Assembly: GCA_036245805.1 (NCBI GenBank)
Contig: BTRK01000005.1
Coordinates: forward strand, 6,758,001-6,822,000
DNA: 64,000 bases
Reading direction: 5' to 3'
From: Pristionchus mayeri
Lineage: Eukaryota; Nematoda; Chromadorea; Rhabditida; Neodiplogasteridae
A model generated the notes under the pieces. The model made no database searches. It had not been told where the DNA came from and worked only from the letters and a program-made list of their open reading frames with translations. The translations under genes and the position numbers were made by a program. This document shows positions 9,710 to 22,559 of this stretch, in pieces (position 1 is the first letter of the stretch; each line of letters opens with the position of its first letter).

Positions 9710-11695
9710 TTAGGGATGGCTTCGGGCATGACTAATTACAGTCATGTACGCTCCACTTGTCGCCGGAACCGTAATCTTTCGTTTCACTCGGAACATTCCT
9801 GCAAATAGTGTTGGAATTATAATTATAATTTTCTTTTTCCCACACTTTATGCGTGTGCAAAAATATGAAAACAATCACTTTTGAATCACATCGATTTGAA
9901 ATGAACAAGAGCTTGCACAATAGATATAATTTCGAAATGCACCTGCCAATCCCTTGCGATAGTCCGGCAGGAGAAGAATCATGACGGCTGCATCCCATGT
10001 GGGGAAGAAGGCGGTCACGGGTGCGCTGATGTTGTGTATCAAGTTCATGGACACTTTTTACACTTGTTAGCGATAGTTAGAGATGGACTCTAATCATTCA
10101 ACCTTCTCTATGACTTTTTCTGACTGGTGCGCGACAGTACGGAACATGAAGACATACCATAGCAGGTGAAGCTTGTGAGGAGAGATGAAGATATTGATGA
10201 ACGTATAAATTACCTGATGTTGTGAATGAAGGTTGTGGACACGCCGAATAGGGGAATGTTCATGGAGAACAGGTAGGGAATGTAGACGAGCACTGAGGGA
10301 ACAGCTGCCTGTAAAAATGAAATCTCTTAGAAATTATGAAAAAAATGTTATGATGTTATGTTTTTTTCTGAAAATATCGCGCTCGTTTTCACATTCATTA
10401 CTTGATACGCTACATAATTATTCTCGTTAATGGGAAAATCGAAATAAACTTAAAGCATTTCCCACCTTACCTGAACGCACAGCGCTATTAATAGCTTCTT
10501 CTGTAGATACACGACTTTCGGTGAGATCTTGGTCATCATATGGATGTGATAATATGCTAAACAGGCAAAGCACGTTGTGATGTTGATCAATGAGAACGCG
10601 ACGATGTTCATGGTGATAATAGTAGCTACCAGAGTGGCATCGAACTGGTTATCGCGCTGAAAAAATATTGAAATAGTATACTTGTTTTGCATCACAAGTT
10701 TTGTATCATTTTTGAATCAATCGTTGCTACAAAACACATAAGTTATATAAACATACCCAATGATCGAATACAAGCCACGCATGCTCGATTCGTTTTCGGT
10801 ACATTCTCTCGTACTCGTCAATTACTGCTCTCCTGCCGGGAGTATCTTCCTGCCCAGAGGCACCGTACTGGCACAGAACGTACCTGATCGGAGCATAATG
10901 TGAATTAGCCCATACATAACACGCAATACCATTTTATGAAGACTTTTTTCGGTTCATAAAATTAAGATATATCCATAATAATGACTCAAAAAATTGAAAG
11001 TCATTACCATATTCCTACTTCTCCGACTGTTTCAGCGACCAGGCACAATATGAACATCTTGTTATAGAACAATTTTGTAAGATGGGTCCGGCACACGGCC
11101 CAGTAGCGATAGAGGAAATGTATGACGAGGAGATTGAATGGAACGGATTGTAGGGCAGCGTATAGGGCCGTGTATCTCTAAATATATTGTTTGAAACTAA
11201 TATTAGCGCCCTAATTATTGATTCAAAAAAGTTGTGCATCATTTTTTGAATCATTTTTTGAATTAAATATACGCACTCTGTCGTCGAACGGAGTGTCTGT
11301 GACGATTCCTTGGGTGTTGCCGACGAGCACCTCACACTCAAAGCGAACATCACTAATTTTGGTCTTGAGTATATTTTTTTTCTTAATTGTATTCACCCAC
11401 GACTTTAAGAAAGAGTTCTGAATTGACTGAAATTAAACAATAACCTACCGGGCGTGAGAACAGTCGAAAGAACACAAAGAACAAATCGTAGATGGTGAAT
11501 ATTTTCAGCAAGTATTTATACGCTCCCAAATGAGTGCCAGAAAATTTTGCAATTGCGATGAGTAGCATTGAATTTGACAAAAATTCGGTCACTGAAATAG
11601 CATTTGAAAATTTGTGTAATTGCGTCAAATTTACCTGCATTGGTATACTCGATGTAGGTTAGAAAGATATCGATCCGGAAGGAAAATGTATCCAT
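9710..11695 (-). CDS. Str-family 7TM chemoreceptor A, intact (337 aa)
   Basis: Nine exons with consistent phases: 11695-11635, 11591-11449, 11336-11277, 11177-11008, 10883-10757, 10656-10471, 10308-10214, 10025-9943 and 9798-9710 (TAA). They sum to 1014 nt. Family marks in order: TM1-2 with NSMLLIAIAKFSG and LGAYKYLLKIFTIYDL; an extracellular block CEVLVGNTQGIVTD; TM3 end PFNLLVIHFLYRYWAVC; a loop ERMYRKRIEHAW; TM5-6 in exon 6; YIPYLFSMNIPL; and TM7 FFPTWDAAVMILLLPDYRKG. Str proteins are G-protein-coupled odour receptors of sensory neurons. Receptor E uses identical exon lengths for exons 2, 3, 7 and 8. No lesion is visible. Confidence 0.9.
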
Positions 11696-13064
11696 CAGGT
11701 CTTCAGATGCCTACAATGCGAACGTTCATGAGAATCATTTTACGTCACTATGAACAAAAACAATGTGCATCTTATATGACAGAAATATCACTAATGGATA
11801 TTATCGGATGTATTATGGACATTCACATGAGAAGCCACGAACAGCTCGATGTTCAGGGCACAATGAGAAAACAGAAACCATATCAGTATTTCGAATATTT
11901 GATATTTCAGTTATTGACTGTTTTGCACCGTTCATGAAACTCGTCAGTTGTCGTTTGTTGAAAGCAGAGATCGGAGAGAATTGGACAACGATTGAAAATG
12001 TTTTGAAGCCAGGGAAAATATAAAAAGGGGTATGTCGAATAAATTTGTAAAGCCAAGAAGGATATAGATTAAGGAAGGTAAATATATGAATATGTCTTAC
12101 TGAATATCCCACAAGCTAATATGAGCTCACTAATTATGATCGCATATCTGCTACTTCCCACCACTGTTCACCACCACTCACACGATGATATTAACCAGCT
12201 TTTGATTTTTTCTGTAGTTATAAACTACAGTCTATGATGCGCAAGAAAGTTAAATCTACAGTATTCCCTGAATGGCAAGGAGGCGGAGTGGGGTGACGGA
12301 AGCGGGTGGGATAACAAAAATCTAGTGTTTGATCGCTTTGATTGGAACAGTATGAACCTTGGCATTTATCCGAAGCATCTCAATGTTCTGACTGGAAAAC
12401 AGCGCCAATGACCAGCCTATGACGCATTGATATTTTCAGAGACAGCATGTTCCGTTCATGGTCAACAATATCATAGGGACTGCTCTCTTGGAGTAAAGTT
12501 CATGCATTCATTTCCTGCTTATACTTACTCACACGCTCATTGTTTTCATTTTCCCTAGCGTTTGATCGCTTACTTTGCACAGAAATGCCAATCTTCGATC
12601 TGATACAATGCATACTGTAGTGAAGCCTACAATACTACTTCTACTTATTATACAATGCTGGGATTGCATAACTCTACAACTCTATGAACGTGTTGTACTA
12701 ATGTAGATAACCCTAGGAATAGTCGTTCAATAGTCGGAGAATAATCTTTTTGTACTTTCTATATCGAACATTGAAGAGGTGGAAAATGAGGCGACAATTC
12801 GAAAAATATATACATAAACACTATTTCATGTACCACTCGCAAAGTTACTACATGAATGTGTCACATCCCGCATGGATGCGAGCTATTGGTATACGAAAGG
12901 TAAAAGTAATCACAAATCCGCTCAACTCTTGGTATTAAATTGTTCTCTCATTTTAACGCTATAACGATCGAATCACAAGATAACAATCATTTAATTTGGA
13001 CGATACAGAATATGTACTCTACAAACAATGCATTGCAATTTATAATTTTATTTCCAGGACGAAT
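11696..13064. other. Intergenic spacer between receptors A and B
   Basis: About 1.4 kb with no supported gene. The open frames at 11620-12023 and 12750-12938 lack splice or family support. It should hold the promoter of receptor A. Confidence 0.5.
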
Positions 13065-15529
13065 TTAATGCTTCAAAATATTGATTGGTATCTTTTCAGT
13101 ATTTTTCTTCAGTTTTTGAACAGTAACCACAGATGAATGAAGGCCACTGAAAAAGAAATATCTGAATCAGAAATGCTCTGTCATCTCACACAGTAGAAAT
13201 GACAAAGGCGTCAGAAAAAATATAAATGGTTCATAAATAAGGTATGTAAAACATCATGCAATTCACTTACATCCGTAGCACCACCTGCTTCCGCAATTGG
13301 GGATGATTTCTGATTAGCATTACTGTCAGAGTCGACGCGCATAGTGCATTTGCCTGTAAACATATCATAATGTTTTGAAAAAAGGTAACAAATCGGATTT
13401 GGGTTTTAAAAATTTAAGGAAATTTTGCGTCCTCCTCTAATAAGTTTCATGTGCGCTAAAGGAATGAAAATCTCATGATCTGTTTAGCTCCCTAGAAACC
13501 TACCCGAAAATCAAGAAAAATTACAGGAAAATTACTACCATAAAGCATATATTAACTCACACAGCTAAAGCACATGTCGCTGTAGCCAACAGCATATGGA
13601 TTTCCGGATAGCAAGCACATCATTGAAGACGTACCGATCACGCACTGAAAGTTTGTTTTCAATAGTACTAAACAGCAAAGAAAATGTATAAATAAAAAAA
13701 TCATAATGTTCAGTCACCTTCACACAAAAAATCGCAATGAACACAGTCCGCATTGCTGCTGTCATTTGGTAGGCTTCTTTAACCTACCATATTTGCGTAA
13801 ATAAATAGCGATGATTGAAATGACGATAGCGCTTACCTGATACTTCGCGTTCAAATTTTCAAAGCCAGCCGCAAGTCGCTTTTTAGTGCAATGCACAGAA
13901 AGTGAATTTGTCTAAACATTTAGTGGTATTGGGAGAAATTAAAGTAAAAATCAAACCAATAGAGTAAGTATATCGCAAGCAAGAACGGCCCAATACAAAT
14001 TGATCGTCTGTAAAATGTGCATTTGGTAGAATGATACGTTCGGATGACTTGACAAGAAATGACACTGTTTGATGTGATTGATATCTAATCGACCTGTGTT
14101 GCGCAAGAATGCAAATTAAAGATACATTTTTTTGTATAACCATCACTACTGTATAGAGTTAGTAAATCAGTCTCTTCATTTCCCACACTCTCTCGTTATT
14201 CGATCGGTACAGAAAGATGATGTGGAATGAAGATCCCAATGTCCGTTTATTGAGCTCTATTACTTACATCCGAATGCGAGCACAGCCACGAGCCAGGCGC
14301 AGAATATCTGAAATAATGTTAACATAATGACGGAATAACCCGATTCTACCGTAAAAGTCTAGGAATGCTGGCTTCTAGAGATATTGACACTAGGTCGGAT
14401 GATCACCGTCGGATGATAGCCTACTGGATGATAACCAAACATGAACCCGTAGAACTTTCACAGAATCATTTTTGGCACTTTCGGAACCCACTGTAGGTTA
14501 TCATCCGACGGTGATCATCCGACCTAGTGCCGAAATATTTTGTATCGGTAATAAAATTTTGCCTATGGATACGAGAAGAGGTAAGCGTGCTCCTTAGATT
14601 TAGGTCGTGCTCCTCAGATTTAGGTCCTTGATAATGGCTTTTCTCACCGCTGTGACTGTGTGTGCTATCAGCAGGATGAAAGTCCCTGGGCTATTATGGT
14701 ATTTCTCAGGATTTCTAGTAGATACGATTCGTTCAATAGCTATGGCTATCTAAATAAGAATCATTATTGGGAAATTTCGACATTTTCACCTCAGAAATTG
14801 TGCAGAATAATGAACATGTGGTACATAATTCGTACAAAAATAGACGATGAGCTGGAAGTATAAATACGCCAAATTGAATTATTCATAAATAATTCAATTT
14901 GGCGAAATCGGCACTCGTAGCTGTGAATCTCAAGACCAACTACATTGAAGTATTCTCTGAACTAGCAGTCTAGAACAATTAATATCAGACACAAAATTGC
15001 AACAAATCGTTCTCAATTTGTTTCTATACTCACGTGGACTTTTCGTCGATTGTGCTAAGTAGCCCTTTTCGTCGTAAAAGCAGACGACCCAGAGCCCGAT
15101 ACTAGCCATGAATAGGGACAGATACCCCGATAGCCAAGCGTTGAACAAGAACCTGTGAACGAACAAGAGTTTTAGAAACGATACCGCGATATCTTCACTT
15201 TGAACGAGATGTTTTAGGAAATGAAAAAAAAGTGTGTATCGTAGGATACTGTATTCTCCTTTTCTACGACCCAGTGATTAACTTTTCTCATTCCCTTCCG
15301 TTCAAGATGATAAAATAAGTTTCTATCTACTCCCACTCCCACTGAACCCGATCAAATACAGTGAGTTGGAAAATTATTTATTGATTTTGCTCCTAAAATA
15401 CCTGCAGTTAGGGTGCAACGGAGTTTCCCGAACAATAATTAGCAGAAACGTAATGGGAATTGCGGCCGCAATGTTGCAACCAATTGCAATAGAGGGAATG
15501 ACGGGATGTGTGTTGAAAAAGTCATTCAT
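13065..15529 (-). pseudogene. Sra-superfamily 7TM chemoreceptor B, frameshifted
   Basis: Eleven exons: 15529-15402, 15152-15034, 14851-14790, 14749-14648, 14307-14268, 14007-13957, 13911-13837, 13783-13718, 13644-13561, 13353-13271 and 13146-13065. Typical parts are NDFFNTHPVIPSI at the N terminus, LFMASIGLWVVCFYDEKGY, RLFLYELCTTCSLFCTISE, AIAIERIVSTRNPEKYH at the TM3 end, ENLNAKYQ before TM6, and TLTVMLIRNHPQLRK after TM7. Exon 6 is 51 bp where paralogs C and D both have 59, an 8-nt deletion that shifts the frame. All other exons are open and would give about 299 aa. Assignment to the sra/srab/srb/sre superfamily rests on the ER motif and the NxxAKYQ motif from memory; the subfamily is uncertain. 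Confidence 0.8.
14388..14529. mobile_element. Palindromic MITE in an intron of receptor B
   Basis: CACTAGGTCGGATGATCACC at about 14388 is matched in inverse near 14529. The centre is a 50-bp loop. Related ends (CACTAGGTCGG) recur around 33800-33870 and 35107-35182, so this is a small dispersed family. No clear target duplication is visible. Confidence 0.75.
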
Positions 15530-16383
15530 AGCTGGGAGCAATGATCTAATTGAATGCGTGCTTTTATATTCCGATATAGCGTTAAATGCATGTTATCGTG
15601 TACAGAGTCTGATGTTAACCAGATTGACAAGTGCACCACTCGGGTAATAATGAATCATAAAAATAAGTCCTACACTACGAAAGGAACGGAACTTCCGCGT
15701 CTAAGAAGGTTTCTAAAAGTACAAAATCATCATGAACTTGCTATACATACGTTGCAACATTTTTTTTCGTACGATCACGTCGGTCAGTTTTTCTCATGTA
15801 TAATATCAATTGATACTTTCGGAACGTTGTAATATTTCTATAATCGTGTATTCATTTAACCTACTCTATTGACCGGCCGAGCTACGAGAATATAGTGCAC
15901 ATTAATATGCGATTGTCGGAATTGCACACTCTACTGGATGGTAAACTTGGGCAGGTGAATCCTGAAAATAATAATACGTAACCAATGAGAGGGGGGATAA
16001 ACATGTATTGCACCTGCTCATATTTTAGCGGAAGCTATATGCATTTAATTTTACATTGTATTCGGAAGTGATTTTCTGAAACACAGCGCTAGACAAATAA
16101 AACGTTAAATCACATAAATGAAATAGCGATAAATACATATTGTCGGAACAGGAGGATATGCACTAGATCAGTTGTTCCATAGGGATTTGGGACTATCAAT
16201 AGCGAGTAACGATTTATTGTTCTTCATTGTGCAAATATCAAAGTCGTAACTCCGGGTGCAATCATTTTATTGTAATCATTATCACATACAGGTAGACCAA
16301 TAATGAGGATGACACTAGGACCGGTTTGTATATTCTCCCAAAAACTGTCAATAAATAATGTTTAAAAACTTTTCGCTTCATGC
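15530..16383. other. Upstream region of receptor B, conserved with receptor D
   Basis: No coding exon is supported. Several blocks (around 15625-15730 and 15910-16040) match the region upstream of receptor D (about 34375-34640), for example GTATTGCAC(C/T)TGCTCATATTTT. The duplication that made B and D therefore included about 1 kb of upstream DNA, which may hold shared promoter sequence. Confidence 0.55.
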
Positions 16384-19370
16384 TCATGCAGATTTCAATG
16401 TTTCGAAATGTTTTTCAGTGTCGATTGAGGAATTTGCATGAACAGCGCTCACTGAAGTGTGAAGCCCTCTGCAATTATTATATTATTATCAATATTTGTC
16501 TACTCTTGAATATTAAATGTGAATCATGTCTTTTGCATTATAACTTTTGAATCATAATCTTGTGAATCACAACTTTTGAATCATAATTTATTCGTCAACT
16601 TACAGCCTAATTCTCGCTAGCTTGCGCATTTGCGGGTGATTTTTAATCAGCATCACAGTGAGAATCGATGCGCATAACGAATTTGTCTGAATATAATTGA
16701 AATTGACATTATAAAAGAAATGATAAAAATAAAATGATTTTCAGGGACAAATTGACTTGAAATGGATGTTAACTACACGACAATATATTATAATAATATC
16801 ATAAATGGTGCTCACGCAGCTATAGCACATGTCATTGTAGCCAATCGCGTAAGGATTGCCCGATTGCAGACATATGATTGAGGCGGTACCGATAATGCAC
16901 TTAAACAATGCATTTAGGTGTAATAAATGTGCATTTCGGAGTGGGAATTTCGGGGCAAAACTCTGCTCATTTTGCACACACTCTAACAGGTTCGAGAGCC
17001 TGGTGGAAAATAAAGATAATCCGACGACTACACACAATTACTTACCTTCACGCTAAAAATGGCAATGTAAACAGGCTTCATTGCAACAGACATTTGTAAG
17101 GCTTCTTTGCTCTACAATTTTTTATTTGTTTTCAGACAAGTGGTTTATAAATTCGAAGAAAATAGAAAATACCTGATACTTTGCGTTTAAATTTTCAAAG
17201 GCCGAATTAAAACTCTTCTCAGCGAAGCGCACAGAACGCGAATTCGTCTACAAATACACTTTAATTTGCAGAAATCATGGGAATGATTGCATTTCTCTTT
17301 TTTGGTAATTTGGTAATATGTTAGGGTATTTCCAAGTGCGCTAAATAGTACACAACCTCTTCAGATAAAATGAACCTGAAACATACTCCAAGATGATTCA
17401 AAACTCCCAATATTCCCCCCAAAAATGGAAATGTACCTACCACGAGGGTGAGCACATCGCAAGCAAAAAGGAATACACCGGCAATCACAATGTGATTATC
17501 TAAAAACAACGATACGATTTCAAGGCAATAATGTAAATTAGGGTTCACAATGATCGAATGAAAAATAATTCCATATTAATTCGGAAATCAATTCCAAATA
17601 GGCAACTCTCATCCATGTCACTTATTAGGTTGGTGCAAAAGTTTCTTTCTTTTTTCATGTACCAACATTCTGACCACCCAAGGTAGTCGTAATGAGCCAA
17701 TCAAATAATTGTTTTTGCTATTGATACGGATATGGGTACACATTATAGCGAATACTATATTGTGTTGATTCGATCAATTAGAATAGAACATTTTAGTTCG
17801 GAAGTTGTCGGGCCAGGTCGAGCAATCCGACTTTTCAATTCACTTTTCAAAAAAGCTGTAGGCTCCGAGGGGAATATCGCAAAGGCTACATTTAGCACAT
17901 TATTACAAAGTACTTTGACCGGGTATGTCCTACGATATACCCCACCAAACCTGAAGTGAAAATCGTACTAGAAATGTTGGCCCAATTACAGAACTACTGT
18001 CTTTGAAAATCATAGATCACAAATTGCTGAGCGCAACTTCCTTACACAGCATTGATGAATGCTCAATTTTCATGGGTTGTTAAGTACTTTCCCCAGTAAG
18101 TGTGCTAACAAATTTAGGAAAGAGTAGGACTTCCCGTTGAAGAACTGCAGATTTCGAATTAATCGTGCTCTGGTTTATCCGCTGAAATCGACACTTTTTG
18201 GATTCACCTGTCTCCCACACACGTTCGAATCCGGATTTTTTGCGCTTAGTAGAACAAACAACTCCTGCCCAAGTGTTCCTCAATTGGGTAAAATCAGAAT
18301 CCCACAAGTATTCGATATCCTGAATTTATCCCAAAATGCCCAAAATTGCGGTTTTCCGATGTTAATTTTCTGAGACTTATCAACTTCTCACGATGATACG
18401 TAGAACCAACTCAAATGTATGGTAGTAATCTACCACTATGACCATAACACATGGGATTTAGAAAATCATGAGAGTCTAGGCACGCCAACAGAAATTTGAA
18501 AAAGAAAAAAGAAAGAAACTTATGCACCAACCTAATACATCCAAAGGCGAGCACTCCTACGCATGAGGCGCATATTATCTGAGAGAGAGATATATGACCA
18601 TTGTCGGGATAGAGATATTTCTCACCGATGAGATTGTGCATAACAGCAACACAGCGAGAGCGCGAGGTGTATTGTGGTATTTCTCCGGATTAAGCGTGGA
18701 AACGATTCGTTCGAGTGCTATTGACGTCTAGTAAAAAAGGTTTAAAATGCTCATTCAATGCTGACAGTTGACATTTCCCATTTCTTGGTACTAGGCATTG
18801 ATGCACGAGAATATTTTAATGTTGTTTCACCTCAGAAATTGAGCAGAACAATGTGCAGGCCGTACAGCATTCGTAGGAAAATTGACGGTAAGCTGAAACT
18901 GCTTATTACGTTTTTATGTATATTAGACTCATATTAATCAAAGATACGACTCACGAGGGATCGTCATCATTGACTGAGGCGCATAGTAGTTCTCGTCGAT
19001 GAGATTGACCATCCAGAATGCCATACTTACGATAAAGAGGGTCAGATACCCGGCTAACCACGTGCTACAGATATATCTGAGAATGGAAGAAATTAATTAT
19101 TTTAAAAAAATGTGATATTGTTTTTTTCCAATATACCTGCAATTTGGGTGCAGCGGAGTGGCCCTGACGATGATTAGCAGAAACCCGATGGGGATACAGG
19201 CTGCTAAATTGCACCTGTAATGAGTTTCTTGTTGAGGTTTGGCAGGATCCCCAAAGAAAATAAGGGGTACTTCCACATCCATTGATGCTTTGATCTACTT
19301 TGGCATGCAATATTACTCACCCAATCCCAATGATGGGTATGACTGGATATGAGTTGAACAAGTCGTTCAT
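16384..19370 (-). CDS. Sra-superfamily 7TM chemoreceptor C, intact (301 aa)
   Basis: Twelve exons: 19370-19321, 19214-19137, 19076-18955, 18892-18831, 18727-18626, 18578-18539, 17499-17441, 17247-17173, 17111-17046, 16899-16816, 16686-16604 and 16468-16384 (TGA). They sum to 906 nt with no stop. It has one intron more than paralogs B and D, which splits their first exon. Motifs: NSYPVIPIIGIG, AACIPIGFLLIIVR, ALERIVSTLNPEKYHN, GVFLFACDVLTLV, FENLNAKYQ, SGNPYAIGYNDMCYSC and ILTVMLIKNHPQMRK. It is probably a sensory G-protein-coupled receptor. A mariner occupies the intron after the exon ending at 18539 and touches its splice donor. Confidence 0.85.
17635..18535. mobile_element. Mariner-type element in receptor C, on a splice donor
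   Basis: The ends are TTAGGTTGGTGCAAAAGTTT and its inverse ACTTATGCACCAACCTAA, flanked by the TA target duplication (17633-34 and 18536-37). The element is 901 bp and shows no intact transposase. The TIR matches the TTAGGTTGGTGCAAAAGT type known from mariner elements such as Hsmar1. On the minus strand the right-hand TA forms positions +2 and +3 of the host intron, so the donor now reads GTATTAGG. Confidence 0.9.
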
Positions 19371-20155
19371 ATATAGTTGAAGTGATGCAAATGTAGCCCA
19401 AATGATGATATTATTGGACAAGTTTTAAATAATTTGGAACAAAAAAAGGGAGTACCCAGGCGTGGATGGTAGTTTACTTTTACGAATAATCAAAAAAAAA
19501 CTAGAAAAAACTTCCCCGGAGGAAAGAATTGTATTCAAACAGCGTTGTTTTTAACATCATATTTCACAGAACTGCCTTAGATGAACAATGTTCGTATGTG
19601 AATGCTGCAAATGTGAGCATAATGCGGAGTGATTAACCGATATTCTTGGAAATTCCATTGAGAAAGTGTTATAACTGATTATTAACGTGTTTGTCGGAAG
19701 TAAAGTAAAGCTCATTTTTTTATTTAGTCACGATTCAACTTTCGTTTGATGAGCACCTTGACATTGTTGATAGCATGTAATTCTTTTCTTCCACACTCCA
19801 TATTCGCAGGGGAATGTACATTATGAATATACGGATACCTTACAGTTTGTCGGTATATAGTTTCCGTGGAATGATTCGTTTTTATGGGTGGAAAATTAAA
19901 ATGTTAGTTTGTTGATCTTCCATAAATAATTGGACAATTAAAAATTGTTTTTTTTGCAAAAATATCATTTTGTCAATCATTTATTACAATATAACAAAAA
20001 CCGCCAAGCTGATTGTTAGAATATTTTCAGTTTCGAACATTGCTGTGAATCTGGTATATTTTATCAGCGTTTTGATGCTAATTCAGATTGTATCAGAAGT
20101 GAAAAGAGGTGTTCAAAACATCTAATAAAACGTCAAGTAGAGGATGAACTATGTA
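19371..20155. other. Upstream spacer of receptor C
   Basis: AT-rich. No gene, RNA or repeat is recognised. It should carry the promoter of receptor C. Confidence 0.45.
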
Positions 20156-21425
20156 TTAGGTTGATTCATAAGTCTTTTTCCAATTCTGGTGGTAAATTTC
20201 AAAGTCATCTAAAAAACGCCCTTCAAATCGTATCGATGCAAGTCCGTAGCATGAGTTAGGGGTATAGTTTGCACATATTATTATATATTCGAATTGCGAC
20301 TTGCTTTTAAATCATACAAGAAAACGAAGGTTAACTATGAATAAATTTCTCAAGAAAATATTGGAAAACTTAAGCTCGCTGTTGTATTGCAGAAAAAATT
20401 GGCTGGACATCTTCACATACAATATTGAGAAGCCCCTTGAATGAGCTTTCAAAAAAGTGGTTGAAATCGGTGCTAGTCTAATCAATCACATAATTAGAAA
20501 ACAACTAATCGTACAAGCTGGAAAGAATTCCCATGTGAGATCTCATCTTTCCTGCCTTACGTTTTATGGAGACTGGGTGATATATAGGGGCGCTTTTAAT
20601 CTTACATTATGGGGCTACTTTACCAATAGGTAAATTTAATACCTCGCATCATTCCCTTTTCAAAAATGAGATTTCTCGAAAATTCAAATATTGCTCTATC
20701 CGATCAAAAATTGACTTTTGTTGATAATTTTTAGAGTTCATTTTCTGAATGCGCAGGTATCCCGTAACTATGTGACACTGTTGAGGGATAGTTCAAGTGT
20801 AGCTGATGCTATCAAACACAAAAACGTGGGACCACTGTCTATCATCTAATCAGGAAGCTCTGAAATACACTGATTTCGATGTGCAAATTACAGCTTATAC
20901 ATGTTGATAAGTTCAGTTTTTGATTGCAATGAGGAATGCCCGCAATAACGCAAATATCAGCGTCTCTTGCAAGAAGAGTCATGCTGAGATAGGTTTGGTT
21001 TCGATAGGAGAATGTGTATGGAAGCGCAGTGAAAGGAACTAATTTTGGTCACTCTTAACTGAACCCAACTGCGAAATTAGCACCGATTGTGAGCAGATCT
21101 TTTGCGCCAAACCCGATTAACATGTATTTTTGTGATGTGCGATCATCACACTTCACCATTGCGTTGATGATTTATCCCAGTCACGACATACTGGAAAGCT
21201 ATGCTCTGTTAAAGTCATACCGAAATTCGTACTCGAGGTAACTTTGAGTTCGGACTATTGCCACAAGGCGCTCTCAATAGGTCTGTACTAGAGTGCGCTA
21301 AAGAGATTATTCAAGCTTTCATAATATGTGGGGATCAAGAAGAAAATCAATTTGAACTAAAGACCGGAACATGTGAATACATTCACAAGTTGAAATTGGA
21401 AAAAAAAACTTATGAATCAGCCTGA
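20156..21425. mobile_element. Mariner-type element, full length but decayed
   Basis: The left end is TTAGGTTGATTCATAAGTCT and the right end is its near inverse ACTTATGAATCAGCCTGA, flanked by TA. The 1270-bp length fits a full mariner, but no long open frame remains on either strand. Confidence 0.85.
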
Positions 21426-21863
21426 TATTTGAATTCCCCAAATGTTTTTATCTGTGCTCCCAATAGAGATATCGACTTGCCTTTTTTCTGATCGGTTGTA
21501 TTTTTGTTTGTTGCTTTCGAACCTCATACTCCAATTGTCAAATCGCCTAGATAATGAGCTGAGATGAGGATTTTCGGGAATTCAAACAAGTCCTATTTTT
21601 TGAGTTTCAACCATCTCGCCCGATTCTCTGGATCATAACAACTACGCATACCTTCATCAGCTCATTGTGCATCGTTTATTGTTCACCTGCTCATCAGCGG
21701 AAAATTATCAATATTGTGATTGTACGAAATATACTTCCCCGCCAGTTGTCTCAGATACCGTAAATAGCTAAAAGTAGATTCCACCATTACCTAACACTTA
21801 ATGCTGAAATGATCGCTCAATAACATTTGTAAAACCCATTGTCGATACGAGATTAACATTCTA

Positions 21864-22175
21864 ACAAGGAATGACCGCGAGGGTAGGTTGGAGTTTTTGA
21901 ACGAGACCTAGCGCGATCGAAAGAGGATCAAATTCTAAGAACTTCTACGTTTTTCATATCTGCTAAACGCCACTGTGGATGTCTGGGCTCATAGTGGGGA
22001 GAGGTGTAAAACCGAACATTTCTGAGGCTATGTTCAGAAATTCCACTACCACCCAGACTTCCACAAAGGCGTTTAGCAGGTATGAAAAACGCAGAAGTTC
22101 TTAGAATTTGATCCTCTTTCGATCGCGCTAGGTCTCGTTCAAAAACTCCAACCTACCCTCGCGGCCATTCCTTGT
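21864..22175. mobile_element. 312-bp palindromic MITE
   Basis: ACAAGGAATGACCGCGAGGG at 21864 returns in inverse at the right end. The arms are about 130 bp and nearly identical, around a short loop centred near 22015. No transposase is encoded. Confidence 0.85.
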
Positions 22176-22559
22176 AAGTGAGTGGCTCATATAGATATTA
22201 GCGAACCACTCAAGCATTTCTAAGAGAAATTACCACAAACGCTTGCATTGTTTATATTTGATTCAGGATCATCATACAATTAAGTCATGTCCAGTATTAA
22301 TTACGGTGGACATACATACACCACTTGACACCGGGGTTGTTTTATTGTTCCTTCTCCGAAATATGCATGCAAATGAAGTTTATTTTTGGGAATTTGTCGC
22401 ATAATTTACTAAAATGCCAATGAGCGAAAATGAAATATATGACAAATCGTCTTGCATTAACTTGTTCTAAATATACCCGACAATCCTCGGCGATAGTCCG
22501 GCAGCAGAAGGATCATAACCACGGCGTCCCATGTGGGAAACAGCGCGGTGAGGGGCGTG

